Shown: positions 1 to 8,675, counted from the stretch's first letter. The stretch: DNA of 40,424 nt from Candidatus Poseidonia sp. (GCA_030829545.1 JAURAI010000012.1:1-40424), one strand, 5' to 3'. Numbers and translations: made by a program. Notes: a model not told the origin generated them from the letters alone.

Positions 1-1
1 A

Positions 2-403
2 GAACGCTCGGAGACCTTTCCTAAAGAATGGTCCTCGGAGAAGTTAACTCGTTCGATTGAACGATATGAAAAATTCTTGAAATTAGCTGCGAAGAACCCA
101 ACATTATCTATTGCTCCAACAAGCGATATTGACGAAATTTGGCACCTTCACATGCTTAGCCCTGTTTCATACTACAACGACTGTATGTCATTGATGGGAA
201 CAATTCTAGATCATGATGGAGGATTTGGTGCGAAACCCGAGGAAATTCCTGAGCTAGCATCCACATTCAACAAAACTGCCAAACTTTGGGAAGATGAATA
301 CGGAGAAGCGTATGTTGATGATCCTGAAGGACAACTAACGGATCATCTTGTGAAGTGCTGGCACGACTGTCAAGGTCGATGTTGGAATGCCTGCAAATCA
401 TAG
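2..403 (+). CDS. GRDP-like (DUF1399-type) protein, 3' part
   Basis: The reading frame is open to the left edge, so the gene starts outside the window. A TTG at 77 is not needed as a start, because codons from position 2 continue the same protein. The central motif DEIWHLHML followed by YYNDCMSLMG and LDHDGGFG is the hallmark of the glycine-rich-domain-containing protein-like family (DUF1399), best known from plants and fungi and scattered in bacteria. The later segment KLWEDEYGEAYVDD also fits the family. The molecular function is unknown. The visible C-terminus ends in a short Cys/Trp-rich tail (CWHDCQGRCWNACKS), which could bind metal or form disulfides; that is inference. The stop codon TAG abuts intergenic element A directly. 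The gene converges on the lipoprotein gene at 533-1459. Confidence 0.7.
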   Translation, partial: ERSETFPKEWSSEKLTRSIERYEKFLKLAAKNPTLSIAPTSDIDEIWHLHMLSPVSYYNDCMSLMGTILDHDGGFGAKPEEIPELASTFNKTAKLWEDEYGEAYVDDPEGQLTDHLVKCWHDCQGRCWNACKS

Positions 404-530
404 GGCCCCCTTTGCTTAAACGTATGAGCAGTGGGTAGGCTATGACAAAGCCCACTGCGAACCCTCTGATTGGCTCAAACGAATCAGTGGGATTGTTCGT
501 TGACCCTATGATTCGCTAGAATAACGATTC
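403..530 (+). repeat. Structured intergenic element A
   Basis: This copy of the dispersed intergenic family fills the gap between two convergent genes. It contains a hairpin with a perfect 8-bp stem (GCAGTGGG at 428-435, CCCACTGC at 451-458). A second, 11-bp stem with two mismatches pairs 481-491 with 504-514. The stretch from about 429 to 528 aligns over its full length with element E (about 38050-38149), at roughly 80 percent by eye. The 13-mer AGGGCCCCCTYTG at its left end is shared with element F. Confidence 0.8.
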
Positions 531-532
531 AA

Positions 533-1459
533 TCAGGATTGATGTTCAAGCACATCTACCAATGAGTAGACAACATAGAATCTGTAGTCTCCATCTTCAT
601 GCAAACTTCGCTCATAAGTCCAAAATTCGAATGTTGTATCAACGGTAGCACTTCCAATCGGAAGAGTCGAACACGATGTTCCCATCATTCTGTCCCACAT
701 TTGGTAAATCCCCGTCTGATACGAAAAACTGGGCCAAGGGTTGTTTCCAGCGTATGAGTACTGTTCCCCATAAGCGGTATGGTAGTATTGTTCATCGGAG
801 TACCACATAGTGATGGTTGGGGTTCGCTCGCACATGATTGCTTTTCCAGCAGGGATTTCAATCTCGAAGAGTGTCACAGGGGCCATGCTTCCGGAATTAG
901 AACCATTTCCGGTATAACTTTCATCACATGCTGCACGGACGAACGACTCATAGGCATAATCACGATACAAGTCTGCGATGGTGTTGTTATACTCATTCTG
1001 CCATGCCAACATGTAATTTGAGGAGTCTTGCCAATATGGAACAGGAGTTGATGCAAGACCAACCAAATAATATCCAACACACTCCAATTCGTATTCATAC
1101 ACGCTTTCATTATTCTCCGAGTAGTTGTATTCTCGATATTCGGCAGTGAACGTGTTGTTCATGTGATCTATGCCTGGTGAAATCCCCATCACATCGTCCA
1201 TTGTAAAACGATAATCAACGACATAGTACTCAACCTGTGGTGAAAGGGTGCCGTTTGTGTAGTAATTTGTGCTGCTGTCTGTTTCATCGTTGATAGTGAT
1301 GGTTGTATTGTTGACAAAATCTTGGAAATAATCATCCATGATTGAATCAAGTTGGTCGTCGGTCAATTCAACTTGAACGGTTCCGGAGTCATCATTTCCG
1401 ATGCACCCTGCGAGGGACATCGTCAACATTAGACCAATCAAAAGTACGGGCTTCTTCAT
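533..1459 (-). CDS. Predicted secreted lipoprotein, unknown function
   Basis: This is a 308-residue protein with a lipoprotein signal peptide: a short positive N-terminus (MKKP), a hydrophobic stretch and a lipobox LAGC that places the modified cysteine at residue 19. The mature protein is acidic, rich in Tyr and Asn, and contains many N-glycosylation sequons (NNT, NYS, NES, NGS). It has a few widely spaced cysteines that may form disulfides outside the cell. I recognise no domain. The start is the ATG before MKKP. A TATA-like sequence at about 1481-1490 lies about 26 nt upstream, which suggests a leaderless mRNA. The gene is flanked by element A at its 3' end and element B at its 5' side, and is probably accessory cargo. 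Confidence 0.75.
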   Translation of the reverse strand: MKKPVLLIGLMLTMSLAGCIGNDDSGTVQVELTDDQLDSIMDDYFQDFVNNTTITINDETDSSTNYYTNGTLSPQVEYYVVDYRFTMDDVMGISPGIDHMNNTFTAEYREYNYSENNESVYEYELECVGYYLVGLASTPVPYWQDSSNYMLAWQNEYNNTIADLYRDYAYESFVRAACDESYTGNGSNSGSMAPVTLFEIEIPAGKAIMCERTPTITMWYSDEQYYHTAYGEQYSYAGNNPWPSFSYQTGIYQMWDRMMGTSCSTLPIGSATVDTTFEFWTYERSLHEDGDYRFYVVYSLVDVLEHQS

Positions 1460-1480
1460 ACCGACGCGTCATCTTTCCCA

Positions 1481-1490
1481 TTTTTATTGA
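1481..1490 (-). promoter_or_regulatory. TATA-like box of the lipoprotein gene
   Basis: On the minus strand this reads TCAATAAAAA. It is centred about 26 nt upstream of the ATG at 1459, the normal archaeal distance from TATA box to transcription start. Transcription would then begin at or next to the start codon. No SD-like sequence is seen before the ATG. Confidence 0.45.
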
Positions 1491-1512
1491 TTTTGGCGGA
1501 TTCGAAATTGTT

Positions 1513-1635
1513 TACAAATCAAAGGGGACCCCTCTGATTGAATGGGTATGCAGAGGGTAGGCACTGAAAAGACCCACTGCAAGCCCTTTGATTTGTCCGT
1601 ACCTGAGCAATGGGTATTCGGATACACCGAATGAT
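1513..1635 (+). repeat. Structured intergenic element B
   Basis: It has a perfect 12-bp inverted repeat (CAAATCAAAGGG at about 1515-1526, CCCTTTGATTTG at about 1584-1595). Nested inside is a 7-bp hairpin, CCCTCTG with CAGAGGG. A 25-base stretch at 1569-1593 is identical to 38068-38092 in element E, and 1529-1560 matches 39326-39357 of element F with one mismatch. The right part carries TGAGCAATGGGT, which also occurs in element D. It lies 3' of the winged-helix gene and 5' of the lipoprotein gene. Confidence 0.8.
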
Positions 1636-1890
1636 TCACTCGAGTAGAAACCAACGAGTTCCAACTTGTTGAACAACTTCTTCGCGTTCCATCATGCAAA
1701 GAACAGTTTTGGAGATCCAATCTCTATGTTGAATATCGGTGTGAGGGCCAATCCCACCACGGATACCTAACTTTCTAGCAACGTCAACATTTCTCATCCC
1801 TTCCTCTTTGTTTTCGCTAAGAAGGTTGTATATCGCTGATTTTAACATAGAAATCGCTAGTTGGGCTTGATCATAATCTGTATTTCTCAT
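1636..1890 (-). CDS. Small winged-helix-like protein
   Basis: This is an 84-residue protein starting at ATG 1890 (MRNTDYDQ). A TTG 18 nt upstream is possible but less likely. The middle (RNVDVARKLGIRGG) looks like a helix-turn-helix, followed by HRDWISKTVLCMMEREE and a final strand pair (VVQQVGTRWFLLE) that fits a winged-helix wing. Small proteins of this design are common near mobile or defence genes and may bind DNA; the exact family is not identified. A regulator or a nuclease accessory factor is possible. It stands alone between elements B and C, and its 5' end faces the small membrane protein gene at 2045. Confidence 0.6.
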   Translation of the reverse strand: MRNTDYDQAQLAISMLKSAIYNLLSENKEEGMRNVDVARKLGIRGGIGPHTDIQHRDWISKTVLCMMEREEVVQQVGTRWFLLE

Positions 1891-1944
1891 GGTGAGTCCA
1901 ACCCCCAATCACGTATAATTCTCCCGGGAGAAAACTGTGCACTT

Positions 1945-2035
1945 TGCAAAGGGGGTCCCTTGAGTAAGACGGGTTGGCAAGGGGTACGGTCTGATGACCC
2001 TTCTAATCAGAGGGTCCCCTTTGATTAGAAAGTGC
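1945..2035. repeat. Structured intergenic element C (divergent copy)
   Basis: The most diverged member lies between two divergent genes. TCTAATCAGAGGG (2002-2014) pairs with CCCTTTGATTAGA (2017-2029) over 13 bp with one G-T pair and a 2-nt loop. A second hairpin pairs CCCTTG with CAAGGG around 1957-1983. The layout GGGGnCCC, then GGGTnGGC, then GGGGTAnnGTCTGATGACCC follows the order seen in elements B and F. Confidence 0.6.
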
Positions 2036-2044
2036 TAAAGTTAG

Positions 2045-2338
2045 ATGGATAATAGGAAAATCATGGCCAACACGAACATGCTAATTGTAGGAAGCGTGTT
2101 TGTAATCGGTGGAATCCTCACAATCCCGTTTGTTGTTGGCCTTTTGTGTGCCCCTTTTGGATGCTTTTTAATGTTCCTGGGTATCATTATGTCAAATCCT
2201 ACGACACCACCTGTTGTTGTTAATCAACAACATCGTGCTGCAGGAGGCGGCTATGTGCATGTGGGATATAATCAACAAGGACAGCCAATCTATGCTCCAG
2301 CAAACTCAATGCCTAATCAACATCAACTTAGGAAGTAA
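2045..2338 (+). CDS. Small membrane protein with Gln/Tyr-rich tail
   Basis: This is a 97-residue protein; an internal ATG at 2063 (MANTNM) is an alternative start. Two closely spaced hydrophobic segments at about residues 12-34 and 37-50 form a predicted helical hairpin. They are followed by a soluble tail with HVGYNQQGQPIYAP, a low-complexity Gln/Tyr/Pro pattern. Such tails often mediate protein contacts, but the function is unknown. No SD is visible. The gene sits alone between elements C and D, and converges on the M28 peptidase gene. Confidence 0.6.
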   Translation: MDNRKIMANTNMLIVGSVFVIGGILTIPFVVGLLCAPFGCFLMFLGIIMSNPTTPPVVVNQQHRAAGGGYVHVGYNQQGQPIYAPANSMPNQHQLRK

Positions 2339-2426
2339 TCATAGGGTCAATGCACAAACCCACTGCTTCGTTTTGATCCAACCAAAGGGGCCGCAGTGGG
2401 TCTTTTCAGACGCTACCCATTGCTCA
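2339..2426 (-). repeat. Structured intergenic element D (inverted copy)
   Basis: This is the family in reverse orientation. Positions 2345-2362 are the exact reverse complement of 38110-38127 in element E (18 of 18). Positions 2393-2418 match the reverse complement of 38054-38079 at 25 of 26. The element fills the whole gap between two convergent genes, and its end TGAGCAATGGGT supplies the TGA stop codon of the M28 peptidase gene. Confidence 0.85.
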
Positions 2427-3791
2427 GACTTCACCGGCTTCGTCGTACCATCGGCCGTAGAAGTTCTCAGCGTTGTCCACTCGAACAAAGAGATCCAACG
2501 AGGACCATACAAGGGAGTTGAATCCACTCTCCATACCGGTTTGGCCCCCTGCCTTGGCGGTCATGAACTCGAGGGTGTCGGAAGGCGAGTGCCACTCCTG
2601 CCAGAACGAGATATCCCCTCCGGGGCTGAAGAAATTGAAGGTCGGGTAGCCTGCAGAGAAGAAGGAACAGTGGTCTGATGCGCAGGATTCGGCGATTTGC
2701 CACCGAATGGGGTTGCCCTCTGTTGGCGTGTAGGCAAGGTCCTCCTCAATGGTCGTGCCCACCCAAGCCATCATCCGATCCATGTTGGTCTGATTCGCTC
2801 CTGCAATGCTGATGTCCCAGTCGTATTTCGTTGGTGCAAACAACTCACCACCCGGTCCCACGATGGGTTCGGTCAGCGGAACGATGGGGTAATTGAGAGA
2901 GACCATGTCGAAATTCAGGTAGGCTTTCACCGAGACATTCTCAGGTAGGTTAGCCACGTAGGCTCGAGAGCCCAGCAAACCTTCCTCTTCACAGGCCCAC
3001 AAGCCTGCCACCACCGTGTGGTCAAACTCCATTTTCGCCAAGGCTTGAGCCATTTCCAAAGAGACGGTGGAGCCAGAGGTGTCATCGTTTGCGCCTTCGT
3101 TCGTACCACCACTTGGAGGCGTGAAGGCATAGGCGATGTCGAAATGCCCGCCTATGACGATGTATTCATTGGGATTCGTTAGCCCCCAATTATAACCCAC
3201 TACATTGAGTTGAGCAGGGTCGTCTTCGTACCGGGTGACTTCAACGAAATCAAAGCCCATATCCCACATCCTGAGGGCCATGGCTTCAGCGGCTGCCTCG
3301 TAGGCGGCTCCACCTTCGTGAATGGAGGCTTCGGCACACCAACGGTTGTTGTACTGATTGGTGAGCATGTCGATGGTCTCGTAAGCACGTCGTCCGTCAA
3401 CCAGCATCAATTCAGAACTGTCTTCAAGCGGGAAGGTGGCGTTCCACGACTGGTCACCGGCCGTCACGGAAAGGTCAATGCTGTCACGTTCTGAATCCAT
3501 CACCAGCATCGTTACACCGTTGGCACTGGCTGGAAGTACGAAGTTGATATCGTCACGCAAAACACCGCTCTCGTCCATGAAGAACACGCCTGGAGACCGG
3601 GAGATGGTCCAGTCCACCGTGCTCGTGAAATTGATGGTCAGGTATTGTCCGCGGGTGGCGCTGGTTGGCATGTTCTCATCGGGAGTGAGCTTGGCCACGA
3701 TAGGAGGCTCCTCGTCTTCGCCAAAGCAGCCTGATAGCGGCGCCAACACGAATAAGGAAACGAGAAACATGGCATAGAGACGCTGCATCAT
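2424..3791 (-). CDS. M28-family zinc metallopeptidase, lipoprotein
   Basis: This is a secreted aminopeptidase-like enzyme of family M28. Starting at ATG 3791 (MMQRLYAMFLV), it has 455 residues and a lipoprotein signal with lipobox LSGC, so it should be anchored outside the cell and act on peptides. An N-terminal beta-rich region (about residues 30-130) precedes the catalytic domain. The usual M28 metal and catalytic residues are all visible: IGGHFD (His216), EGANDDTSG (Asp236), ACEEEGLLGS (Glu268-270), NFDMVS (Asp295) and EWHSPSDT (His401). The start is 1 nt after the serS stop, so the two genes are probably cotranscribed. A longer frame from 3863 would overlap serS and is rejected. The stop codon lies inside element D. 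Confidence 0.88.
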   Translation of the reverse strand: MMQRLYAMFLVSLFVLAPLSGCFGEDEEPPIVAKLTPDENMPTSATRGQYLTINFTSTVDWTISRSPGVFFMDESGVLRDDINFVLPASANGVTMLVMDSERDSIDLSVTAGDQSWNATFPLEDSSELMLVDGRRAYETIDMLTNQYNNRWCAEASIHEGGAAYEAAAEAMALRMWDMGFDFVEVTRYEDDPAQLNVVGYNWGLTNPNEYIVIGGHFDIAYAFTPPSGGTNEGANDDTSGSTVSLEMAQALAKMEFDHTVVAGLWACEEEGLLGSRAYVANLPENVSVKAYLNFDMVSLNYPIVPLTEPIVGPGGELFAPTKYDWDISIAGANQTNMDRMMAWVGTTIEEDLAYTPTEGNPIRWQIAESCASDHCSFFSAGYPTFNFFSPGGDISFWQEWHSPSDTLEFMTAKAGGQTGMESGFNSLVWSSLDLFVRVDNAENFYGRWYDEAGEV

Positions 3792-3792
3792 A

Positions 3793-5085
3793 TCAACCCC
3801 ATTCGCACGGCTCAAGCACCGTTTGACCACCCATGTAGGGTTGAAGCGCATATGGCACCGCAACCCGTCCGTCCTCTAGTTGGTATTGTTCCATGATCGC
3901 CACAAGCGCTCGAGATGTCGCAACGGCAGTTGAATTCAGGGTGTGAACAACAGGTTGGTTTGGATGACCTGGTTGCCCGTAACGAATGTTGAGGCGATTG
4001 GCTTGGTAGTCTGTGCAGTTTGAGCAGGAGACGATTTCTTTGTACTGCTGTGCAGCAGGAATCCACGCTTCAAGGTCGTATTTCTTGGCAGCAACTGTCC
4101 CCATATCTCCGGTACAGATGTTTACCACTTCGTAGTGAATACCGAGGCTGTTCCACAAATCAATACAATTCTTGAGAAGTTCTTCGTGGAGCGCCCATGA
4201 ATCCTCTGGACGAGCGATGATGATTTGTTCAATCTTGGTAAATTGGTGAACCCGCCAAATACCCAGGTCGCTTTGACCGTGGCTTCCTACCTCTCGACGA
4301 AAGCACTGAGAAACGCCCACCATCCGAAGAGGCATTTGTTCCTCAGGGATGGTTTCGTCCATGTACATGGCAGTAAGAGGGTGCTCTGATGTTGCAATCA
4401 TGTAGTACTTGTCGGGTTCAATACCGTACATCACGGTTTCAAAATCGGCCAGGTCGGTCACGCCCTCGTAGGCTTGACGATTCATCATCACGGGTGGTTG
4501 AACGAAGGTAAATTCTCGCTGACGAAGAAATTCGACGGCATATTGCTGGAGAGCGAACTCCAAACGGGCCAAGTCGCCCTTGAGAAAGAAAAAGCGGCTA
4601 CCGCTAATCTTTGCCGCACGCTTGAGGTCAACCCAACGGTTCATCTCGATGAGGTCGTTGTGCGGCCGTGGCTCGAAAGAGAAACTCGGCTTCTCGCCGT
4701 GAACGGCGTGAACGGTATTGCCGGATTCATCAGCTCCTTGAGGGACATCGTGGTGCAGGAGATTGGGAATGGACATACGGAGCCTGTCGCGGGTTTCCAT
4801 CGCCTCATTGGTCTGGGATTCCATCGCACTGATGCGTTCACCAAGGTCGGCTACCTGAGCGAGAATGGCATCAGCCGCAGCATGATCGCCCGCCTTCTTC
4901 GCTGCGCCTATACCGCGTGCAGCCTCGTTCTTTTCACGGCGCAACTGGTCGGTTTCGTGAAGCAAATTACGCCATGACTGATCGAGTTCAATCACTCTCT
5001 CAATGGCATCATGAGGGATGCCTCGCTTGGTGTGGTCAGCCCTGATGAGGTCGGCTTCTTCACGGAAGAGATTCATGTCAAGCAT
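3793..5085 (-). CDS. serS: Serine-tRNA ligase
   Basis: This class II synthetase charges tRNA-Ser in the cytoplasm. From ATG 5085 (MLDMNLFREEADLI) it has 430 residues, normal for the common bacterial/archaeal SerRS. A GTG at 5097 would overlap the upstream gene. The N-terminal arm (about residues 25-100) has the heptad pattern of the tRNA-binding coiled coil. Motif 2 is seen as FRREVGSHGQSDLGIWRVHQ and motif 3 as LNSTAVATSRALVAIMEQ. TSEHPLT and FTKIEQ are typical active-site segments. It is the normal type, not the rare methanogenic SerRS. It follows the presenilin-like gene by 5 nt and precedes the M28 peptidase by 1 nt. Confidence 0.96.
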   Translation of the reverse strand: MLDMNLFREEADLIRADHTKRGIPHDAIERVIELDQSWRNLLHETDQLRREKNEAARGIGAAKKAGDHAAADAILAQVADLGERISAMESQTNEAMETRDRLRMSIPNLLHHDVPQGADESGNTVHAVHGEKPSFSFEPRPHNDLIEMNRWVDLKRAAKISGSRFFFLKGDLARLEFALQQYAVEFLRQREFTFVQPPVMMNRQAYEGVTDLADFETVMYGIEPDKYYMIATSEHPLTAMYMDETIPEEQMPLRMVGVSQCFRREVGSHGQSDLGIWRVHQFTKIEQIIIARPEDSWALHEELLKNCIDLWNSLGIHYEVVNICTGDMGTVAAKKYDLEAWIPAAQQYKEIVSCSNCTDYQANRLNIRYGQPGHPNQPVVHTLNSTAVATSRALVAIMEQYQLEDGRVAVPYALQPYMGGQTVLEPCEWG

Positions 5086-5090
5086 GCATA

Positions 5091-7280
5091 TCACCACGAG
5101 ATGTTGAAACTAAAGATTCCTGTTCCCAAGAAGATGAGGCCGCCGATTAGGTAGCCTAGAATCGCTCCACCGTTCAACAGAGGAAGGCCTGCTTGCGCCT
5201 TGCCACGGGCCACATAGGTCATGAGCGCAAGATAGCCCATCAGTCCGCCAAATAGGGTGGTCATAGCGACGGAAAAGGCCACGGACGGGTCCAGCCATTG
5301 CATGGCAGAGAGAACCAACATACCGGGGAAGATGACATCGCCCAAGCCCATGAACATCGCTTCGCTGTTCTTTTTGGCTTTCTTGGGCTTGACTCTTGCT
5401 TTTTTGTCCTCCGAAATGATGGTTTCATTGGAACGTTTGGCCTGTTCGGTTTCCTCGATAAGTGAATAATCTGCCCCTTGTGGAGCGACCAAAAGAATCG
5501 GGAGGCGCAAGCCGATCATCGTATCGGCCAAATCGAGCATGTGCTTGGATTTGTACACGGCCCAGAAGTCGTAAATCGCTGCGAGAATCATGAACAACAT
5601 GGCCAAAGCAGGAACGAAGGTGACCCCGAGCATCACACAAACTCCGGCACCGAGAAGAACTCCTGTGGTGTTGACCACATACCATTCGCTGTGAACGAAG
5701 AGAAGAATCATGAGGACCGCCGTTACAAAGAGCCCCGCCAGGGTTGGAAGGAGAAGCAACTGAATTCCATAGAGGGGGAACATGGATTGGGTGAGTTCCC
5801 CTGACTGAAGGAGAACGGTTGTTGCATCGCTTTGAGAAACGGTGACGAGGTGGGTTTCATCATCTCCAATGGCAAAGAAGGTGGCCACGTTATCTGCTGG
5901 AATGCTGAAACTGGCGCGGTTGACCAGTGACGTGGTGTACAACCAGTGCACTTCCTCTTCATCAGCAATCAACAAATCAGTATAACCTGATTCGTCCAAA
6001 TCAGTGATCCTTACCGACGTCACCGACGTGACAAGGCTGTCCAGAACCATTCGCTCTTGCAGTGAAAAGGCTTCGTCGTTGGATTGACTCCCGTCCCATT
6101 CAATGCCTGTGATGGTGCCGTTGTTTTCACCGAGCAGAATCATACGACGGTTCTCAGGAACCATGCTTGCATTGTCTTCTTCAAACGGGGAAACGCCAAT
6201 ATCTGCGCTCGTGTAAGTAGCATCCGCTTGTGGAGCGTGCTCAAAAAGAACGGTGATGTTGTCGAGGCCCCCAAGTTGTGAGGTCTCTTCCAACAGAAGA
6301 ACACCCGCATGCTCAGGCGTAACCAACGCCAACTGGTCGTCGGTCAACAAGGTGCTCATAATCGCCCCGTCTGCGAGGCTGAAGCCTGGTGTTCGCCAGC
6401 GCGCCTCTGGGCCGAGAACTCCCGGTGCTTCGGAAAAGGTACGGAAGCGTTCGACCTCTTCGAAGGGATTGAACAAGTACATGGCTTGGTCTGTGGTAAC
6501 CGCTAATGCACATCCACCAATCATGTTTGAGATGGCGACTGGTGTGCCTTCTGAGTTGTTTTCCCAGCACGCATATGATTCTGTCACTTCGCCGGTTGAT
6601 GCATCAAGGGTCCATGCATAATATCCACTTGCAAAGGTCAAACCGTAGGAGCTTGTCGTCATTCGAACGGGAGAGGACCCGTCAGCAATGGAATGGTTGT
6701 GTACGTTCGACCAGACGGGGGATACGTATCCATTGGAACTGTCCCATGCCGTAATATTGACGACGGGTTGATCGGTGGTTTCGATGGTCTCAGCGAGAAT
6801 ATAACCGTCTTCTCCCCACGTGCCGAGGAAATCACCTGCTTGCTGTTCGGTGTTGGTAACTTCGTAGGCTTCGGTATCAAAGTCCAACACAAACATGTGT
6901 GCCAGCGGTACCGTGCTGTAAAGAAGAGCCAAGGTCAACACCGCCATCATACCGTATTTGATGATGTATTGCTTGCCCCAACGAGCAAGGAAAATAATGA
7001 GGGCTGTGAAGGCAAAAATGGCCACCAATTCAATGGCTACGTACCGGACTTGGGTTGCACCTGAGGCGCCAAATGCATGGAGTTCGCCCACATCGTAGTA
7101 GGGTCGAATGTACATGGCAAGCGCAATGGTGGCGATGAACATGCCAGCCATGCCGGTCATGCCTTTCCATTGGTCCTGCATCAGTGTGAGAAGACCGTCT
7201 TCACGGCGAAGTTCATCCTCCACTTCAGCAAAGCGCTTGGACACGCGAGGTTCAACTGCCCCGTCGCCGTCATCGCTCAT
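5091..7280 (-). CDS. Presenilin-family intramembrane aspartyl protease with large ectodomain
   Basis: This is a 729-residue membrane protein (ATG 7280). Nine hydrophobic helices fit the presenilin/SPP fold: TM1-3 at about residues 44-134, TM4-6 at about 500-576 and TM7-9 at about 645-720. Both catalytic motifs are present: AAIYDFWAVYKSKHML in TM6 (Asp571) and FMGLGDVIFPG in TM7 (Asp648). GLPLLNGGAI in TM9 takes the place of the PAL motif, as in archaeal homologues. A Lys-rich cytoplasmic loop lies between the two Asp residues. Unlike the roughly 300-residue archaeal presenilin homologues, it carries about 365 residues between TM3 and TM4. Their repeated beta-strand pattern (ITAWDSSNGYVSPVW, AWTLDASTGEVTE, VRITDLDESGYTDLLIADE) looks like a PQQ- or FG-GAP-type propeller. 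Substrates are unknown. It lies just upstream of serS. Confidence 0.85.
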   Translation of the reverse strand: MSDDGDGAVEPRVSKRFAEVEDELRREDGLLTLMQDQWKGMTGMAGMFIATIALAMYIRPYYDVGELHAFGASGATQVRYVAIELVAIFAFTALIIFLARWGKQYIIKYGMMAVLTLALLYSTVPLAHMFVLDFDTEAYEVTNTEQQAGDFLGTWGEDGYILAETIETTDQPVVNITAWDSSNGYVSPVWSNVHNHSIADGSSPVRMTTSSYGLTFASGYYAWTLDASTGEVTESYACWENNSEGTPVAISNMIGGCALAVTTDQAMYLFNPFEEVERFRTFSEAPGVLGPEARWRTPGFSLADGAIMSTLLTDDQLALVTPEHAGVLLLEETSQLGGLDNITVLFEHAPQADATYTSADIGVSPFEEDNASMVPENRRMILLGENNGTITGIEWDGSQSNDEAFSLQERMVLDSLVTSVTSVRITDLDESGYTDLLIADEEEVHWLYTTSLVNRASFSIPADNVATFFAIGDDETHLVTVSQSDATTVLLQSGELTQSMFPLYGIQLLLLPTLAGLFVTAVLMILLFVHSEWYVVNTTGVLLGAGVCVMLGVTFVPALAMLFMILAAIYDFWAVYKSKHMLDLADTMIGLRLPILLVAPQGADYSLIEETEQAKRSNETIISEDKKARVKPKKAKKNSEAMFMGLGDVIFPGMLVLSAMQWLDPSVAFSVAMTTLFGGLMGYLALMTYVARGKAQAGLPLLNGGAILGYLIGGLIFLGTGIFSFNISW

Positions 7281-7379
7281 GGGTGATGCCAATCATCCCT
7301 CTCATATCAGCCTCGCGTTCAAATCAAGCATGACAGAACAAAGGAAAGAGGCTATGTTGCCCGCTTACCTGCAACGTCC

Positions 7380-8675
7380 ATGGTGGACGGGGCTGGCTTG
7401 CGTTCATGGCTGGAGTCGACCAAAACACGAGGTATGGCACTGGGCCTTGAACAAACGGCCAGAGCCTTAGCATCGCTTCATTGCCAATCCACTGAATATC
7501 GTACGCTTCACGTTGCTGGCAGCAACGGGAAAGGAACGCTTTGCGCCGTTCTTTCGGCCGCACTCACCCATGAGAACATTCCACATCTCATGTTTTCATC
7601 ACCGCATCTCATTGACGTAGAAGAACGAATTCGATTGAACGGCATACCGGTGAGTTCTGAACAATTCGACATGGCCCTTTCGCGAGTGTATGATGCAACG
7701 GAAGCCAAGAACATCAGCGTGACGTTCTTCGAAGCAACGTTTCTCATTGCCATGGCCGTGGCTGATGCGCATGCCATTGATGTTCTGATTCTTGAAACGG
7801 GACTTGGCGGGAGATTGGACGCCACCAGGGTCGCTAAGGCTGATGTCTGTGCTGTAACCTCATTGAGTTTGGACCATACCGATATTTTGGGAGACGATTT
7901 GACTCAAATCGCCCGAGAAAAGGCTGCTATTGCGCGACCAGACTCCCCGCTCATCGTACGCCGACCACCACAAGAAGAGGTCGTCAAGGCCATTGAGGAG
8001 GAAGCAAGGAAAGCTGGAAGCAAGGTGTTGGATGAACCAACCTCGCCTGCCTCTATTACGTGGGCTGACGTAGAACAGGCAACCACCTATTTTGAGGAAG
8101 CAAGGCTGATTGCAAGAGCCGTTTGGCCACATTTGCTGACGGATTCAACGCGAGCCATGCCCACTCTTGCTGGCCTTCAATGGCCGGCTCGGATGCAGTA
8201 CCTCACATCATCCTCACACAAAGGACTCACCTTCCTGCTCGAAGGGGCCCACAACAGCAGTGGCATGGCCCGTTCATGTGAGGAACTTCAGGGGTCCTTG
8301 CCCTCACAATGGGTGTTGATCTTCGGTTGCTCACCTCAATCCGACCTCAAACAAATGCTTGCGCCCTTGCTCGAGATGTGCCGCAACCAACCACCACAAG
8401 CCATACTCCTCACGGAGCCACAGGGTGGCCGATATCCGGGTGTTTCTCGCTCGCTTCTCGAGAGGCATTTTGAGGGCCTTCGGACGACCCCCATCTTCCT
8501 ACATGCAACTCCAAGGGAAGCCGTTGATGCGTGCCGCCAATTGCTTCCCCGTGAGGGTTTCGTCCTGTCAATTGGCTCCCTGTACATGCAAGGCAACGTC
8601 ATTGAATCACTGGATCTTGACCGAACCGAAGCCATGAAAATTGGTGCGAAGCAATCAAAGAACACGACGCAGTGA
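7380..8675 (+). CDS. folC: Folylpolyglutamate/dihydrofolate synthase (FolC, Mur-ligase family)
   Basis: This ATP-dependent ligase adds glutamate to folates and/or makes dihydrofolate from dihydropteroate. It is 431 residues, the usual length. The P-loop is LHVAGSNGKGT (about residues 43-53). Family signatures follow: SPHL and ERIRLNG, FFEATFLIAMAVA, ETGLGGRLDATRV and SLDHTDILGDDLTQIAREKA. A C-terminal Mur-ligase domain contains LEGAHNSSGM. It may be mono- or bifunctional; the sequence alone does not decide. The ATG at 7380 is the only reasonable in-frame start, although no SD is seen. The next gene overlaps it by 4 nt (GTGA), so translation is likely coupled. FolC is bacterial-like and is absent from many archaea. 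Confidence 0.92.
   Translation: MVDGAGLRSWLESTKTRGMALGLEQTARALASLHCQSTEYRTLHVAGSNGKGTLCAVLSAALTHENIPHLMFSSPHLIDVEERIRLNGIPVSSEQFDMALSRVYDATEAKNISVTFFEATFLIAMAVADAHAIDVLILETGLGGRLDATRVAKADVCAVTSLSLDHTDILGDDLTQIAREKAAIARPDSPLIVRRPPQEEVVKAIEEEARKAGSKVLDEPTSPASITWADVEQATTYFEEARLIARAVWPHLLTDSTRAMPTLAGLQWPARMQYLTSSSHKGLTFLLEGAHNSSGMARSCEELQGSLPSQWVLIFGCSPQSDLKQMLAPLLEMCRNQPPQAILLTEPQGGRYPGVSRSLLERHFEGLRTTPIFLHATPREAVDACRQLLPREGFVLSIGSLYMQGNVIESLDLDRTEAMKIGAKQSKNTTQ

Noticed and set aside
3792-3863. 24-residue N-terminal extension of the M28 peptidase
   Set aside because: It overlaps serS and would bury the lipoprotein signal peptide.
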